The translations under genes and the position numbers were made by a program. This document shows positions 8,892 through 17,909 of a stretch of DNA of 64,000 bases, in pieces (the stretch's first letter is position 1; each line of letters starts with the position of its first letter). Source of the DNA: Pollutimonas harenae (GTDB lineage: Bacteria > Pseudomonadota > Gammaproteobacteria > Burkholderiales > Burkholderiaceae_B); assembly GCF_004153685.1 (NCBI RefSeq), contig NZ_SDQD01000001.1, positions 310,001-374,000 on the forward strand. Direction: 5' to 3'. The notes below the pieces were generated by a model that made no database searches, was not told the origin of the DNA, and worked only from the letters and a program-made list of their open reading frames with translations.

Positions 8892-9854
8892 ATGACGGTA
8901 TCGATGAGAGCAAACGGTAACGCGCCCAGCTGTGATTTAACCCCGTCGTTACCGAACGGTAACGTTCGTCGCCGCCTGTTGACTGCGGGTATTGCGGCCA
9001 TTGGTGTGGGCACGACACCCGCATGGGGCCAATCAGTTAACCACCCCCCTTTACGAATTGGCACCACGGCTGTCTTTCTCGATGATCAACTGCAGCTATT
9101 GGATATTTGGCGCGCTGACCTGCAAGCCACGTTGCGCCAGGCCGTTCAATTCGTCCAGCGACGGAGCTATCGCGAAATCGTTGACCTGTTGTTGCGTGGT
9201 CAAATTGATGCTGCCTGGATTTGCGGCTACCCCTACGTGCTTAATTCAAAACAGTTGCGCTTAGTGGCTGTGCCGCAGTATCGGGGAACCCCTCTATATC
9301 GCTCGTACTTAATCGTTGGAAATAGCGATAAGAAAACGGAAGCCATTACGCAGTTAGAGGGTAAAGTCTTCGCCTACAGCGATCCGTTATCCAACTCGGG
9401 GTTCCTCATCCCCAGCACGGAGCTGTTAGCCCACCATCACGATCCGTCAACCTTCTTCCGGCGATCATTTTTTACTTTTGCTCATCGCAACGTGGTTCAA
9501 GCTGTCGCCGCCGGGCTGGCAGATGGCGGTGCCGTAGACGGTTATGTGTGGGATACGATTATTGCCCAGTTTCCAGCGTGGGCGTCTGGCGCACACAAAG
9601 TGTGGCAATCTCCGGAATACGGCTTTCCGCCCCTGGTAGTACGCAAAGATATGGCTACACCCACCTTCGAGGCGTTGAATGCGGCACTTTTGCAAATGCA
9701 CGAGCGCCATGATGGGCAACTGATACTTGACCGGCTAGCACTTGATCGATTCGTCAACGGCTCTGATGCTTTATACGATGGCATCCGGAGCCTTACCCAA
9801 GCCGCTGGAGCCGTCACACTGGAATCGGAGGCTCGTTCGACGAGTGCAACATGA
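8892..9854 (+). CDS. aioX: Periplasmic As(III)-binding sensor protein AioX
   Basis: A 320-residue PhnD-like periplasmic binding protein. An N-terminal export signal contains NVRRRLLTAG and a hydrophobic stretch ending near AWGQ (residue 47), possibly Tat-type. The single cysteine of the mature domain, C111 in AAWICGYPY, corresponds in position to the Cys (near 108) shown in Agrobacterium AioX to be required for As(III) binding. GGGAG precedes the ATG at 8892. It overlaps aioS by 4 bases and is divergent from aioBA, which fits a role in presenting arsenite to the kinase AioS. Confidence 0.93.
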   Translation: MTVSMRANGNAPSCDLTPSLPNGNVRRRLLTAGIAAIGVGTTPAWGQSVNHPPLRIGTTAVFLDDQLQLLDIWRADLQATLRQAVQFVQRRSYREIVDLLLRGQIDAAWICGYPYVLNSKQLRLVAVPQYRGTPLYRSYLIVGNSDKKTEAITQLEGKVFAYSDPLSNSGFLIPSTELLAHHHDPSTFFRRSFFTFAHRNVVQAVAAGLADGGAVDGYVWDTIIAQFPAWASGAHKVWQSPEYGFPPLVVRKDMATPTFEALNAALLQMHERHDGQLILDRLALDRFVNGSDALYDGIRSLTQAAGAVTLESEARSTSAT

Positions 9855-11347
9855 AGTCGTTTAACTGGCGGCGCCCATTTCAGCACATGAGCTACCGGTA
9901 CAAGGTTCCATTAGCACTGACCGCGGCCATTCTGGCCACTGAACTTGTCGTTACAGCAACATTCGTGCAACTGTCATATTTGGCGATGCGCCAAGATATG
10001 CGGCAAGGGGCGCAAGCCCTCACCCGCATGCTGGCCTTATCGGTGCGCGAACCGCTCAGGCGCGATGATCTTTGGCGTGTCTATGAAATCATCCATGTTC
10101 CGGTAGATGCCACCGGCCCCATCTCGGGCCTGCAGGCGATCATCATGCTAGACCAGGATTTCAAGGTCTATGCAGCGTCTAATCCAAAACACTATCCAAT
10201 CTCGACATCGCTCGCTGCCCTGCCCGATGAGCTGAAGCTGGCGGTGGCAGCACTTCGCGAGCCCGCACAGTCCTTCTACTTCCGGTATTCAGGGTATTTT
10301 TCTCAGGTGCCAGGGGTCGCCGGAACGGTCGTTCGCTCTAACGACGCAGGGATTGCGGGATACGTGTTGGCCTCATACGATGTCAGCGCTTGGCGACAGC
10401 GTGTTACCGGTTTGCTCACCCGTGTATTTTGGATCAGTATTCCTGGAATTCTTCTGCTGTTACTAGCGGGCTGGGCTTGGGGCAACCAAGTCGCCCGACC
10501 GCTACTTTCACTGGCAACAGCAATGAAACGCGTGGGCCGCGAGCCGTTGAGTGGCATTCGGCGTTCTTTGGATACTACAGGCACCGATGAGATGGGCGTG
10601 CTGAATCAGCAGTTTTCAGGCATGTTGAACGAGCTTGAAGCCAAAGAAGCGCTCGAGCGCGAGATGGTGGCCGCTGAACGGCTCGCTGCAGTAGGGCGGG
10701 TCGCCGCCGGCGTTGCTCACGAAATCAATAATCCACTTGGCGGAATGATCAATGCACTTGATACGCTCCAAACACACGGAACGCCCGACAAGCTGACCAT
10801 TAAGACCGTGGATCTGGTACGCCGTGGCTTAAATCAGATCCGCCATACGGTGGGGGCTTTACTCGTGGAAGCGCGCCTCGATGCCTCGCAGATGTCACCG
10901 GCTGATTGGGAAGATCTACGTACGCTCATTGAACCAGAGCTCAAGGCACGACATGCCAGATTGTTATGGGATGTTCAGCCCGACCTTGCCATTGATCTAC
11001 CCGCCCACTTAATACGGCAACTGACACTTAATCTGCTTCTTAACGCCAAGAATGCCGTTGAGACTGAAGGTTGCGTCAGTTGCTTGGCTCAACGAACTCC
11101 TGACTCGCTCACCATCGAGATATCCAATTCAGGGCGGCATATTCCTGAAGCCGCACTACCCCATCTGTTCGAGCCATATCCGGCCGATTCACCACAGGAC
11201 CGCAACTCACATGGATTGGGCTTATGGGTAACCTACCAGATCATTACGCAGTTACGCGGTACGATCGAAGTGAGTAGTGAGCCCGGGTTCACCCGCTTTA
11301 CAGTCACCCTTCCTATTAATCCGCTGGCTTTGGGAGAGCAAGCATGA
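9851..11347 (+). CDS. aioS: Arsenite-responsive sensor histidine kinase AioS
   Basis: A 498-residue inner-membrane kinase. A transmembrane segment at about residues 18-45, a periplasmic region of about 150 residues, and a second segment near 192-212 are followed by HAMP-like sequence (NQVARPLLSLATAM). The dimerisation/phosphoacceptor motif is GVAHEINNPLGG with His290. The ATPase domain ends with GLGLWVTYQ. Start and stop overlap neighbours aioX and aioR by ATGA, so the three genes form one operon. Expected to phosphorylate AioR in response to AioX-bound arsenite. Confidence 0.93.
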   Translation: MKSFNWRRPFQHMSYRYKVPLALTAAILATELVVTATFVQLSYLAMRQDMRQGAQALTRMLALSVREPLRRDDLWRVYEIIHVPVDATGPISGLQAIIMLDQDFKVYAASNPKHYPISTSLAALPDELKLAVAALREPAQSFYFRYSGYFSQVPGVAGTVVRSNDAGIAGYVLASYDVSAWRQRVTGLLTRVFWISIPGILLLLLAGWAWGNQVARPLLSLATAMKRVGREPLSGIRRSLDTTGTDEMGVLNQQFSGMLNELEAKEALEREMVAAERLAAVGRVAAGVAHEINNPLGGMINALDTLQTHGTPDKLTIKTVDLVRRGLNQIRHTVGALLVEARLDASQMSPADWEDLRTLIEPELKARHARLLWDVQPDLAIDLPAHLIRQLTLNLLLNAKNAVETEGCVSCLAQRTPDSLTIEISNSGRHIPEAALPHLFEPYPADSPQDRNSHGLGLWVTYQIITQLRGTIEVSSEPGFTRFTVTLPINPLALGEQA

Positions 11348-12723
11348 CCGAACCTCATATTTGCCTGATTGAAGATGACCCGATCATGGGCGAGTCCTTG
11401 GTTGAACGTTTTCAATTAGAAGGCTTCAAGGTGGATTGGTATCTTCGCGCCCAGGAGGCACGATCCGCCATCCTTGCAAATGACTACGCAGTAATACTCA
11501 GCGATGTGAGACTGGCCGATTTGGACGGTGATACGCTGTATTTGCAAATGCTTCAGGACGGCTATAGCCTGCCGCCCTTCATTCTTATGACGGCATACGC
11601 CACTGTGGAACGCGCCGTAAGCATGCTCAAGCAGGGTGTACGAGATTATGTCACTAAGCCCTTCGACCTTTCACGCTTAGTGGAATCTGTTCGAGAGCTA
11701 ACCGCCAATCATGACGCGAATACGCACGTATCGGACGAAAACATTCTGGGCGTTTCCACTGCGGCCCAGAAGCTGGCTCAACTTGTGCCTCGAATTGCCG
11801 GGCGAGCGACATCGGTGCTCATTACCGGAGAGTCAGGAGTCGGCAAGGAAGTTCTAGCGCGGCTGATTCATCACCGAGCCGATCCTGCCAACACCGAACG
11901 TCCGTTTGTAGCGGTCAACTGTGGGGCGGTGACCCCCACGCTCGCTGAAGCCGAGTTTTTTGGCTTTGAACGCGGCGCTTTCACCGGGGCAGACAAGCAA
12001 AAGCGAGGTTACCTGGAGCAGGCCAATAAGGGAACGCTATTCTTGGATGAAGTGGGGGAGCTCTCCCTTCCTTTACAAGCAACGTTGCTCAGATCAATAC
12101 AAGAAAAACACATCCGCCGTATTGGCGCCGAGCGCGATATCGCCACACAATTCGATCTGGTGTGTGCCACAAACCGTGACCTGGGAAGTATGGTTAAGGA
12201 ACGCCTGTTCCGGGAAGACTTGTACTACCGAATCAACGCAGTCACTTTGCATGTCAAACCCCTTAGGGACCGGCCTGAGGACGTATATTGGCTGGCACAG
12301 CGTTTTATCAGTGCCATGGCACAGCGCCTGAACGAGCCACCCAAATCCTTGCATCCACTAACGCAATTGCGACTGCAGGAATATTCGTGGCCGGGCAATA
12401 TCCGCGAATTGCACAACAGAATCGAGCATGCCTGTCTGATAAGCCCGAACCCGATTTTAGTTCCTAGTGATATCTTTTCTTCCGACTGGCAGCGCACAGC
12501 GTCGCAACTGGCATCCTTCCCCGGTGAAGATGCGGCCCTCAATACCTACCAAGATGCTTGCGAAAGGCTTTATATTGAAGAAATGTTGATACGTAATGAA
12601 GGGCGTATTACTGAAACGGCCAAGGCGCTCAAGATTTCACGTAAGAATTTATGGGAGAAAATGAAGCGCCATAACATCGAGGCCGGACGCCTGACGACGG
12701 TGACATCGACTCCACTGCCTTAG
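11344..12723 (+). CDS. aioR: Sigma54-dependent response regulator AioR
   Basis: A 459-residue NtrC-family activator. The receiver domain has acidic residues E10/D11/D12 and phospho-acceptor D54. The AAA+ domain starts with Walker A GESGVGKE, and GAFTGA, the sigma54-contact loop, is intact. A Fis-type helix-turn-helix ([20 protein letters not shown]) closes the protein. Last gene of aioXSR. The TAG stop overlaps the TAA stop of convergent arsH by a few bases. It most likely activates the sigma54 promoter in front of aioB. Confidence 0.95.
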   Translation: MTEPHICLIEDDPIMGESLVERFQLEGFKVDWYLRAQEARSAILANDYAVILSDVRLADLDGDTLYLQMLQDGYSLPPFILMTAYATVERAVSMLKQGVRDYVTKPFDLSRLVESVRELTANHDANTHVSDENILGVSTAAQKLAQLVPRIAGRATSVLITGESGVGKEVLARLIHHRADPANTERPFVAVNCGAVTPTLAEAEFFGFERGAFTGADKQKRGYLEQANKGTLFLDEVGELSLPLQATLLRSIQEKHIRRIGAERDIATQFDLVCATNRDLGSMVKERLFREDLYYRINAVTLHVKPLRDRPEDVYWLAQRFISAMAQRLNEPPKSLHPLTQLRLQEYSWPGNIRELHNRIEHACLISPNPILVPSDIFSSDWQRTASQLASFPGEDAALNTYQDACERLYIEEMLIRNEGRITETAKALKISRKNLWEKMKRHNIEAGRLTTVTSTPLP

Positions 12724-13478
12724 TCTCCCGACGTTTCAGTCTCTTGCTCCATGGCGCGCTCCGCTAAGCGGGCGACCTCGGCAGCCACCCCTTTGCGCTC
12801 GCTATACCGGTCCGTCAAGTAATCACTGCGATCCCGAACCAGCAAAGTGAATTTCATCAGCTCTTCCATCACATCCACGACACGGTCGTAGTATGGCGAA
12901 GGCTTCATGCGCCCGTCCTCATTGAACTCCTGATAGGCTTTGGCAACCGATGACTGGTTAGGGATGGTCACCATTCGCATCCAGCGCCCCAGCACGCGCA
13001 GCGCGTTGACCGCGTTGAAAGACTGGGATCCGCCACTGACCTGCATGACAGCCAGCGTACGGCCTTGTGTCGGGCGAACACTACCCACTTCCAGAGGAAG
13101 CCAGTCAATTTGACTCTTGAACACACCCGTTAAGTTGCCGTGGCGCTCAGGACTACACCACACCTGCCCTTCCGACCAGTTTGATAGCGCCCTGAGTTCC
13201 GCAACCTTGGGGTGATCTGACGGCACGCTGTCAGGCAGTGGTAGATCATGCGGGTCAAAAATTCGTGTTTCCGCACCCAGGCGGGTCAGAATGCGCGCTG
13301 CTTCTTCTGTGAGTAGCCGACTGTACGAGCGTTCGCGCAGCGAGCCGTAGAGCAAAAGAATGCGAGGCGGGTGCGTTGCCCCATCGAGCAGGGAAAGCTT
13401 GTCATGGCTGGGGGCATCCAATACGGTCTCGTCAATTATTGGCAAGGTCAAATCGTGGGGTAAAGAATAGGAGGTCAT
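12720..13478 (-). CDS. arsH: Organoarsenical oxidase / NADPH-FMN reductase ArsH (copy 1)
   Basis: A 252-residue flavodoxin-fold protein with [20 protein letters not shown] as the FMN phosphate-binding loop and the ArsH-specific SPERHG and [10 protein letters not shown] segments. ArsH oxidises trivalent organoarsenicals with NADPH. The ATG at 13478 is chosen over the TTG at 13490 because it gives the same length and N-terminus as the second arsH copy at 39031-39789. The two copies are nearly identical from residue 40 onward. It lies behind arsC on the minus strand and ends convergently with aioR. Confidence 0.95.
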   Translation of the reverse strand: MTSYSLPHDLTLPIIDETVLDAPSHDKLSLLDGATHPPRILLLYGSLRERSYSRLLTEEAARILTRLGAETRIFDPHDLPLPDSVPSDHPKVAELRALSNWSEGQVWCSPERHGNLTGVFKSQIDWLPLEVGSVRPTQGRTLAVMQVSGGSQSFNAVNALRVLGRWMRMVTIPNQSSVAKAYQEFNEDGRMKPSPYYDRVVDVMEELMKFTLLVRDRSDYLTDRYSERKGVAAEVARLAERAMEQETETSGD

Positions 13479-13538
13479 CAATATACTCAAACTGGTAAAA
13501 AAAGAACGTGCTCAACCTGTTAGGCATATCAACTAGGG

Positions 13539-13964
13539 CTAGCGCACGCGTTGGCCAAGCTCGTCGATAACTACCTCACCGTCCTCTTTAGTAAAGGATC
13601 CCTGTTGTGCCTGCGGAAGAATATCCAAAACTAGCTCCGAGGGCCGGCATAACCGCACCCCCAATGGCGTAACAACAAAGGGTCGATTCAGCAAGATTGG
13701 ATGCGCTTGCATCGCGTCGAGCAATTGAGCATCCGTGAGCGCCGGTTCATTCAAACCCAGCTCTAGAAATCGAGTGCCTTTTTCACGCAATGCCTGGTGC
13801 ACTGTTAGCCCGGCACTTTGGATCAAACCGGCCATCGTTTCACGTGATGGCGGCGTTTTCAGGTACTCAATGACGGTGGGCTCTATGCCAGTATTGCGGA
13901 TCAAGCCTAGCGTATTGCGTGAGGTCCCACAGTCGGGATTATGGTAAATCGTGATGGTGCTCAT
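13539..13964 (-). CDS. arsC: Arsenate reductase ArsC, glutaredoxin-dependent type
   Basis: A 141-residue member of the ArsC/Spx family. The catalytic cysteine is C12 in HNPDCGTSRN, and LLNRPFVV and RLCRPSE supply the conserved arginines. It reduces As(V) to As(III) with glutathione and glutaredoxin. AAAGGAG stands just before the ATG. It is transcribed with arsH, divergent from the truncated arsR at 14105. This type differs from the two low-molecular-weight phosphatase-type ArsC proteins encoded near 40-41 kb. Confidence 0.95.
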   Translation of the reverse strand: MSTITIYHNPDCGTSRNTLGLIRNTGIEPTVIEYLKTPPSRETMAGLIQSAGLTVHQALREKGTRFLELGLNEPALTDAQLLDAMQAHPILLNRPFVVTPLGVRLCRPSELVLDILPQAQQGSFTKEDGEVVIDELGQRVR

Positions 13965-14089
13965 ACGGCTCCTTTCAAAGCTACATCTTTACGGTAGTCA
14001 GTCATTCCTCACCGAACGGGCGACTTACTGCACGTCCCGATTTTCATAAAAGGCTTGGGAACACTCAACTAGCATTAGTTTAACATTTC

Positions 14090-14102
14090 AACTATTCTAG
14101 TT
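14090..14102. promoter_or_regulatory. Candidate ArsR operator, copy 1
   Basis: Perfect dyad AACTA-TTC-TAGTT in the divergent arsC / arsR' intergenic region, only three bases before the arsR' start codon. The equivalent place before the intact arsR (39920-39932) carries AATTATTATAGTT. The surrounding sequence is strongly conserved between copies. Inferred operator, not demonstrated. Confidence 0.5.
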
Positions 14103-14104
14103 AT

Positions 14105-14205
14105 ATGGAAATGAAACTTGCCGTTAAAGCGCTTGCTGCCATCGCTCACGAATCCCGCCTGACCGCCTACCGCACGCTTATGCAGGCCGGACCGGCGGGG
14201 TTACC
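14105..14205 (+). pseudogene. arsR: arsR fragment cut off by an IS3-type element
   Basis: The first 34 codons of an ArsR repressor (MEMKLAVKALAAIAHESRL onward). From 14101 to 14205 it matches the intact arsR region beginning at 39931 with about three mismatches. The match stops exactly at 14205, where the terminal repeat of the insertion element starts. The helix-turn-helix and the arsenic-binding cysteines are lost, so this locus has no repressor of its own. Confidence 0.9.
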
Positions 14206-14577
14206 TGAATCGGCCAGGGTTTGCTAGACACTTTTTATCCTCATAATACTCACTAGGAGATGATTATGAGCACGGTCCGATTTACGGAAGAATTCAAACT
14301 CGAAGCGGTCAAGCAAATCACCGAGGCATGAGCCGACGAGGGAATTGCCACGACAACGCAGTAGCCGAAAGCTTCTTTCAATTGCTTAAACGCGAGCGCA
14401 TCAAACGCAAAATCTATAGCACCAGGGACCCGGCTCGCCAAGACATCTTTGACTACATCGAAATGTTCTACAACCCGATTCGTCGACATAGTTACGCCGC
14501 AAACCTTTCGCCGGTAAACTACGAACGGCAATATTTTTCTGAGGCAACGAACTGTCTATAAAAGCCTGGCCGATTCA
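14206..14577 (+). mobile_element. Internally deleted IS3-family element, about 372 bp
   Basis: Imperfect terminal inverted repeats: TGAATCGGCCAGGGTTTGCT at the left (from 14206) and, reversed, TGAATCGGCCAGGCTTTTAT at the right (ending 14577). Inside are the start of the orfA transposase (MSTVRFTEEFKLEAVKQI, from 14266) and, after a deletion near 14328, the orfB C-terminus (NCHDNAVAESFFQLLKRERI; IFDYIEMFYNPIRRHSY; stop before 14562). About 0.9 kb of the normal element is missing. The three bases on either side (ACC, GTC) do not match, so the flanks were rearranged after insertion. Confidence 0.88.
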
Positions 14578-14682
14578 GTCAGCCCTGTAGGGTAGAAAGC
14601 GACTCATTGCAGTCATTCAGCCGCCATAGCTCCGAAACTTTAATATGACTGTTACTCTCTCACAGGTAACATCCTTGATCAA

Positions 14683-15237
14683 GTGAATCACGTGAAAACT
14701 TTCCTCATCCATCCAGCTTTACTGATCGCTTCTGTCTCTATGCCTGCGGTTGCACAACACCATGTGCACTCTGATGGTCACCATGCAGCGAGTGCTGAGC
14801 ACAGCCCTTATGCTGGAATGCAAAGCCGCCCAATCAAAGCATTGTCAGAACAGCAAATAAATGGGCTCCGAAGCGGCAAAGGGATGGCTATGGCGATGCC
14901 CGCAGAGCTGAATGGCTATCCTGGACCCTTGCATGTTTTGGAACTTGCACCGAAGATCAAACTTTCTGATGATCAGGTAGCGCTCACCAAGAAGCTCTAC
15001 TCAGAAATGCAAGCAGAGGCTAAGGCTGCCGGTGAGAAAGTGATAGAGGCAGAGCGTGAGCTGGATTCGTTATTCGCTCATAAGAAGGCCAGTGCGGAAA
15101 CCGTTGCTGTGGCAGTGTCCAGGGCTGCCAATGAACAAGGAAAACTGCGTGAGATACATCTTCGTTATCACTTAAGAATGATAGATGCTTTGACTCCTGA
15201 GCAAATCGCTTCATACAACAAGCTTCGTGGGTACTAA
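14683..15237 (+). CDS. Periplasmic metal-responsive protein of CpxP/Spy type
   Basis: A 184-residue exported protein with a signal peptide (residues about 1-24, ending AVA|Q), a His-rich mature N-terminus (HHVHSDGHHAASAEH) and a helical domain resembling the LTxxQ repeats of Spy/CpxP (LSDDQVALTKKLYSEM; LTPEQIASY). The start is a GTG at 14683 or 14692, without an obvious Shine-Dalgarno. Such proteins act as envelope chaperones or periplasmic metal sensors. It stands alone just behind the arsenic block and could relate to metal stress, which is inference. Confidence 0.6.
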   Translation: MNHVKTFLIHPALLIASVSMPAVAQHHVHSDGHHAASAEHSPYAGMQSRPIKALSEQQINGLRSGKGMAMAMPAELNGYPGPLHVLELAPKIKLSDDQVALTKKLYSEMQAEAKAAGEKVIEAERELDSLFAHKKASAETVAVAVSRAANEQGKLREIHLRYHLRMIDALTPEQIASYNKLRGY

Positions 15238-15680
15238 AGCCGTCATCTATCGTTGTTGGATTGCGTTTGCGAAGCGTCTTCTTGAGCTGAGCGTCGGCTC
15301 AGAACCCTGTCAACCACGCAGAGCCAATACTGCTTACTCATGTCCACTGTTCTATTTGAAAGGCTCCTCAGCAACAAGACAATGATAGATGCTGAGAGGG
15401 AGTTACTTGCAGAGGGCGCCTGACTGCTGATCGCACCGCTCGAATCCGCATAGAGATCGAGCCACAGGCTTGTTTTGTTGTTTTTGCACCTGTACCCCAG
15501 CGTGTATCCCGCGGTTCTCATAAGCCGGGGAAGGCCACATGGGGCGAGGCTCGATACACTGCACGACAGCACGACGGCTAAAAGCCGGAACGCACTAACA
15601 CAGTCCACAAACTATTAGTTTTTATAAACCTGCTACGGCTTCTACGTATGGTTTTGTTTTTGTAGAGCGCGAATAATCAG
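15238..15680. other. Stretch without a convincing gene
   Basis: A minus-strand frame (15243-15608, GTG start, 121 codons) has a hydrophobic N-terminus that could pass for a signal peptide, but its serine-rich composition and lack of a ribosome-binding site make it doubtful. No repeat, RNA gene or strong terminator was seen. Confidence 0.35.
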
Positions 15681-17183
15681 TTAGCGATCCGTTGACGATG
15701 GTTGACGCCCGAAAGTCCGACGCCACTTTCGGAACAAACCGCGACGGCTGAGCGGTTCGAATATCTGGTCGGGCCCTTCCGGATCGAGTATCTCATTATC
15801 GGCCAGCCATGCCTCGGTATCGCCAAGCTCAGGAATGGTATAAGGCACGAGAGTACGCCCCGATTTACGTAGCGTGTCGATCGTGTCGATAAGGGATCGG
15901 GTCTGCTGCAATGTGGCGGCTACTGTTTTTGCATCGGCATCAAGATGTTCAGCAAGCAAGTCGTTGCGTAGGCCGCCTATCGTGGTGTGGATAGAATCGG
16001 CGCCTGGCTGGCCAGCCGCTACGACAACGTCGCACTCTGTATCCAATCGCATAGATCGATTATTGAAATTCGAAGAGCCGACTCGCAACCATTGATCGTC
16101 CACGATCAGCACCTTGGCATGGACATAAATTGGCGTACCGCCGGCGGTTTGCGGATAGTAGAGACGGAACCGCCGGTGCTTGCCGATGCGCTCAAGGGCT
16201 TCGACCAAACGCGCACGGGCGCTGTCCATGGCAATCGGCTCCAGCCAACCTTCAGCCGTCTTGGGATTAATGACAACAATCTCCGGCCCGTCGGGTTCGC
16301 TCAGTCGCTGAGCAATCGCACGAGCGATTTTGCGCGAAGCAAAATATTGGCTTTCCGCGTAGATGTACCGTTTCGCCGAAGCGATCAAGTCCAGGTACAT
16401 TTGTTCGATTTCATGAATTCCCGCTTGGTCTTCCATTTTTGGAATAGTCCGAGCGATGCCAAGTTCAACACGCTGAAACGTCGGCTCGAGGTCGGCAGGC
16501 CAAGGGTCGGTTCCGCAGGCTATGGGCTTGAGATCTTCGCCTGTCGCCAAATGCCATCGTTCACGTGCAAGATCGCCCATCGCCTTTGCGGCCGGACCAT
16601 CGAGCGCACTGGTGGCATCATGCCAGGGAGAGTATGGGGCTCCGTCGGGCCGACGGCGGCCAGGATCGGCATCGGCGTGATCGCGGCGATCCCATCGTTC
16701 ACTGGTGAGGTCAATGCCACCACAAAATGCCAATGTGTCGTCAATGACAACGATCTTCTGGTGATGAGATGCCGCCACAGGATGAGCACCGTCCAACTTC
16801 AGCGTGATACGCGGATGCGCTTTCCAGCGCAGAACTGTCGCGAATGTATTACCGCGGAATATTGCTTTGAAAGCGCCCGTATCCCAGCGTAACAGCCGGA
16901 TGTTCAAATCGGGAGTGCGCTTTACCAGCCAGAGGAAAAAATCGCCCAGGTTCTGCGGCCCTTCGTCGCTCTGGCCGGATTGAAGCTGGATACGCGTATC
17001 GAAATCCCAGCCGATCAAAAAAATACTCTGGCGTGCATTGAGCATCGCTGCGCGCACTACCTTGAAGTAATCTTCCGCATCGACAATGAATGCGAACCGA
17101 TTTGCTGTCTCGATGCGCCAACAATTGCGGTCTGGCTGAAACAGGGGAGAATGTCGATCAACGGGTGTCAGTGATGGGTCCAC
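15681..17183 (-). CDS. Phospholipase D / cardiolipin-synthase-like protein
   Basis: A 500-residue protein with two HxKx4D motifs: H141-Q-K143...D148 (SHHQKIVVIDD) and VHAKVLIVDD near residue 355, followed by GSSNFNNRSM. These two half-sites form the PLD active site that transfers phosphatidyl groups. There is no signal peptide, so it is probably cytoplasmic or peripheral. The GTG start at 17183 is supported by AAGGAG seven bases upstream. It is longer than phospholipid synthases of ClsA type lacking membrane helices. It follows a hemerythrin gene in what looks like a stress-response group. Confidence 0.85.
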   Translation of the reverse strand: MDPSLTPVDRHSPLFQPDRNCWRIETANRFAFIVDAEDYFKVVRAAMLNARQSIFLIGWDFDTRIQLQSGQSDEGPQNLGDFFLWLVKRTPDLNIRLLRWDTGAFKAIFRGNTFATVLRWKAHPRITLKLDGAHPVAASHHQKIVVIDDTLAFCGGIDLTSERWDRRDHADADPGRRRPDGAPYSPWHDATSALDGPAAKAMGDLARERWHLATGEDLKPIACGTDPWPADLEPTFQRVELGIARTIPKMEDQAGIHEIEQMYLDLIASAKRYIYAESQYFASRKIARAIAQRLSEPDGPEIVVINPKTAEGWLEPIAMDSARARLVEALERIGKHRRFRLYYPQTAGGTPIYVHAKVLIVDDQWLRVGSSNFNNRSMRLDTECDVVVAAGQPGADSIHTTIGGLRNDLLAEHLDADAKTVAATLQQTRSLIDTIDTLRKSGRTLVPYTIPELGDTEAWLADNEILDPEGPDQIFEPLSRRGLFRKWRRTFGRQPSSTDR

Positions 17184-17187
17184 GATT

Positions 17188-17307
17188 TCACTCCTTTGCT
17201 CGCGTCAGATCATCAGCTGACTTCATGATACCCATAAAGAGCTCATTGCCAATAGCAAGAGCCTTTTTCACGGCCTCGGACAGGCTGCCTGCGGCATCCT
17301 CCGACAC
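17188..17307 (-). CDS. Possible 39-residue protein directly after hemerythrin
   Basis: From a GTG at 17307 the frame reads VSEDAAGSLSEAVKKALAIG and ends TRAKE before a TGA at 17188. The composition is amphipathic and plausible, but there is no ribosome-binding site. It is in the same frame as the hemerythrin gene, whose TAA lies only two codons upstream, so it could instead be a former C-terminal extension. The PLD gene starts a few bases later. Confidence 0.3.
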   Translation of the reverse strand: MSEDAAGSLSEAVKKALAIGNELFMGIMKSADDLTRAKE

Positions 17308-17313
17308 ATTGGT

Positions 17314-17778
17314 TTAATGTTGTGCCAATTTTTTTTTCATGCGCTGATAGTCCTTCAGATACTTCCGAGCGAGTTGCTCCTTCTGCGCTTCAGATAGTAT
17401 TTTTCCCGACACTTGGAAGAATTTTTTTTCTTCTTCGCGTAAATGATGCCGTACCTCGCCGGAGAGCTTCTTGGCCTTTGCCAACCAGCTTCCTCCTTGA
17501 GTTTCGGCCTTGCCTAGCCCTTCTACCAATTCGTCGATCTCGTGATGTTCGGACAAAGCGTGACGCGAGGGGTCAAGTCCCCTATCATCCATCAGGATTG
17601 GAGCATATAAAAACCGTTCTTCTGCCGCGGCATGCGCGGCAAGTTCAATCTTGAGTTCTTGGTAGATTTCCTGTCGGCGTTCGCTGTGTGGCGCTGCTCT
17701 CAGTAGTTTTCTACACAATGAGCGCTGGAGTTCATGGCTTTCCCGCAAGGCTTCGTAGATATTATTGCTTGGCATCAT
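17314..17778 (-). CDS. Hemerythrin HHE-domain protein
   Basis: A 154-residue four-helix protein with the spaced iron ligands of the HHE family: RESHELQR (about 12-19), AHAAAEERFLYAP (about 48-60), LSEHHEIDELVE (about 79-90) and VRHHLREEEKKFF (about 109-121). It has no signal peptide and probably binds a di-iron centre in the cytoplasm, with a role in oxygen, NO or iron handling. It lies upstream of the PLD-like gene on the same strand. Confidence 0.88.
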   Translation of the reverse strand: MMPSNNIYEALRESHELQRSLCRKLLRAAPHSERRQEIYQELKIELAAHAAAEERFLYAPILMDDRGLDPSRHALSEHHEIDELVEGLGKAETQGGSWLAKAKKLSGEVRHHLREEEKKFFQVSGKILSEAQKEQLARKYLKDYQRMKKKLAQH

Positions 17779-17864
17779 TGAATTCCTCTAGTTGTCAGAA
17801 AATGGCAGCATGATGGAGTGCGCCGAAGCAACCGACGCACTCCCCAGTTATACAGCCTGCGGGA

Positions 17865-17887
17865 ACGACCCGCTCATGGCGGGTCGT
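17865..17887. terminator. Perfect 9-bp hairpin after the entericidin gene
   Basis: ACGACCCGC (17865-17873), 5-base loop, GCGGGTCGT (17879-17887). It lies 22 bases beyond the entericidin stop codon on the minus strand. No long T-run follows, so it may act as an mRNA 3' end stabiliser or a weak terminator. Confidence 0.55.
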
Positions 17888-17909
17888 ATACCTCGATTTT
17901 CTGCAGCCG

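Noticed and set aside
15243-15608. 121-codon minus-strand frame with hydrophobic start
   Set aside because: GTG start without Shine-Dalgarno, serine-rich low-information sequence and no neighbour support; mentioned only as a doubtful frame.
15987-16892. 301-codon plus-strand frame inside the PLD gene
   Set aside because: Antisense of a gene with two intact HKD motifs; typical GC-rich shadow frame.
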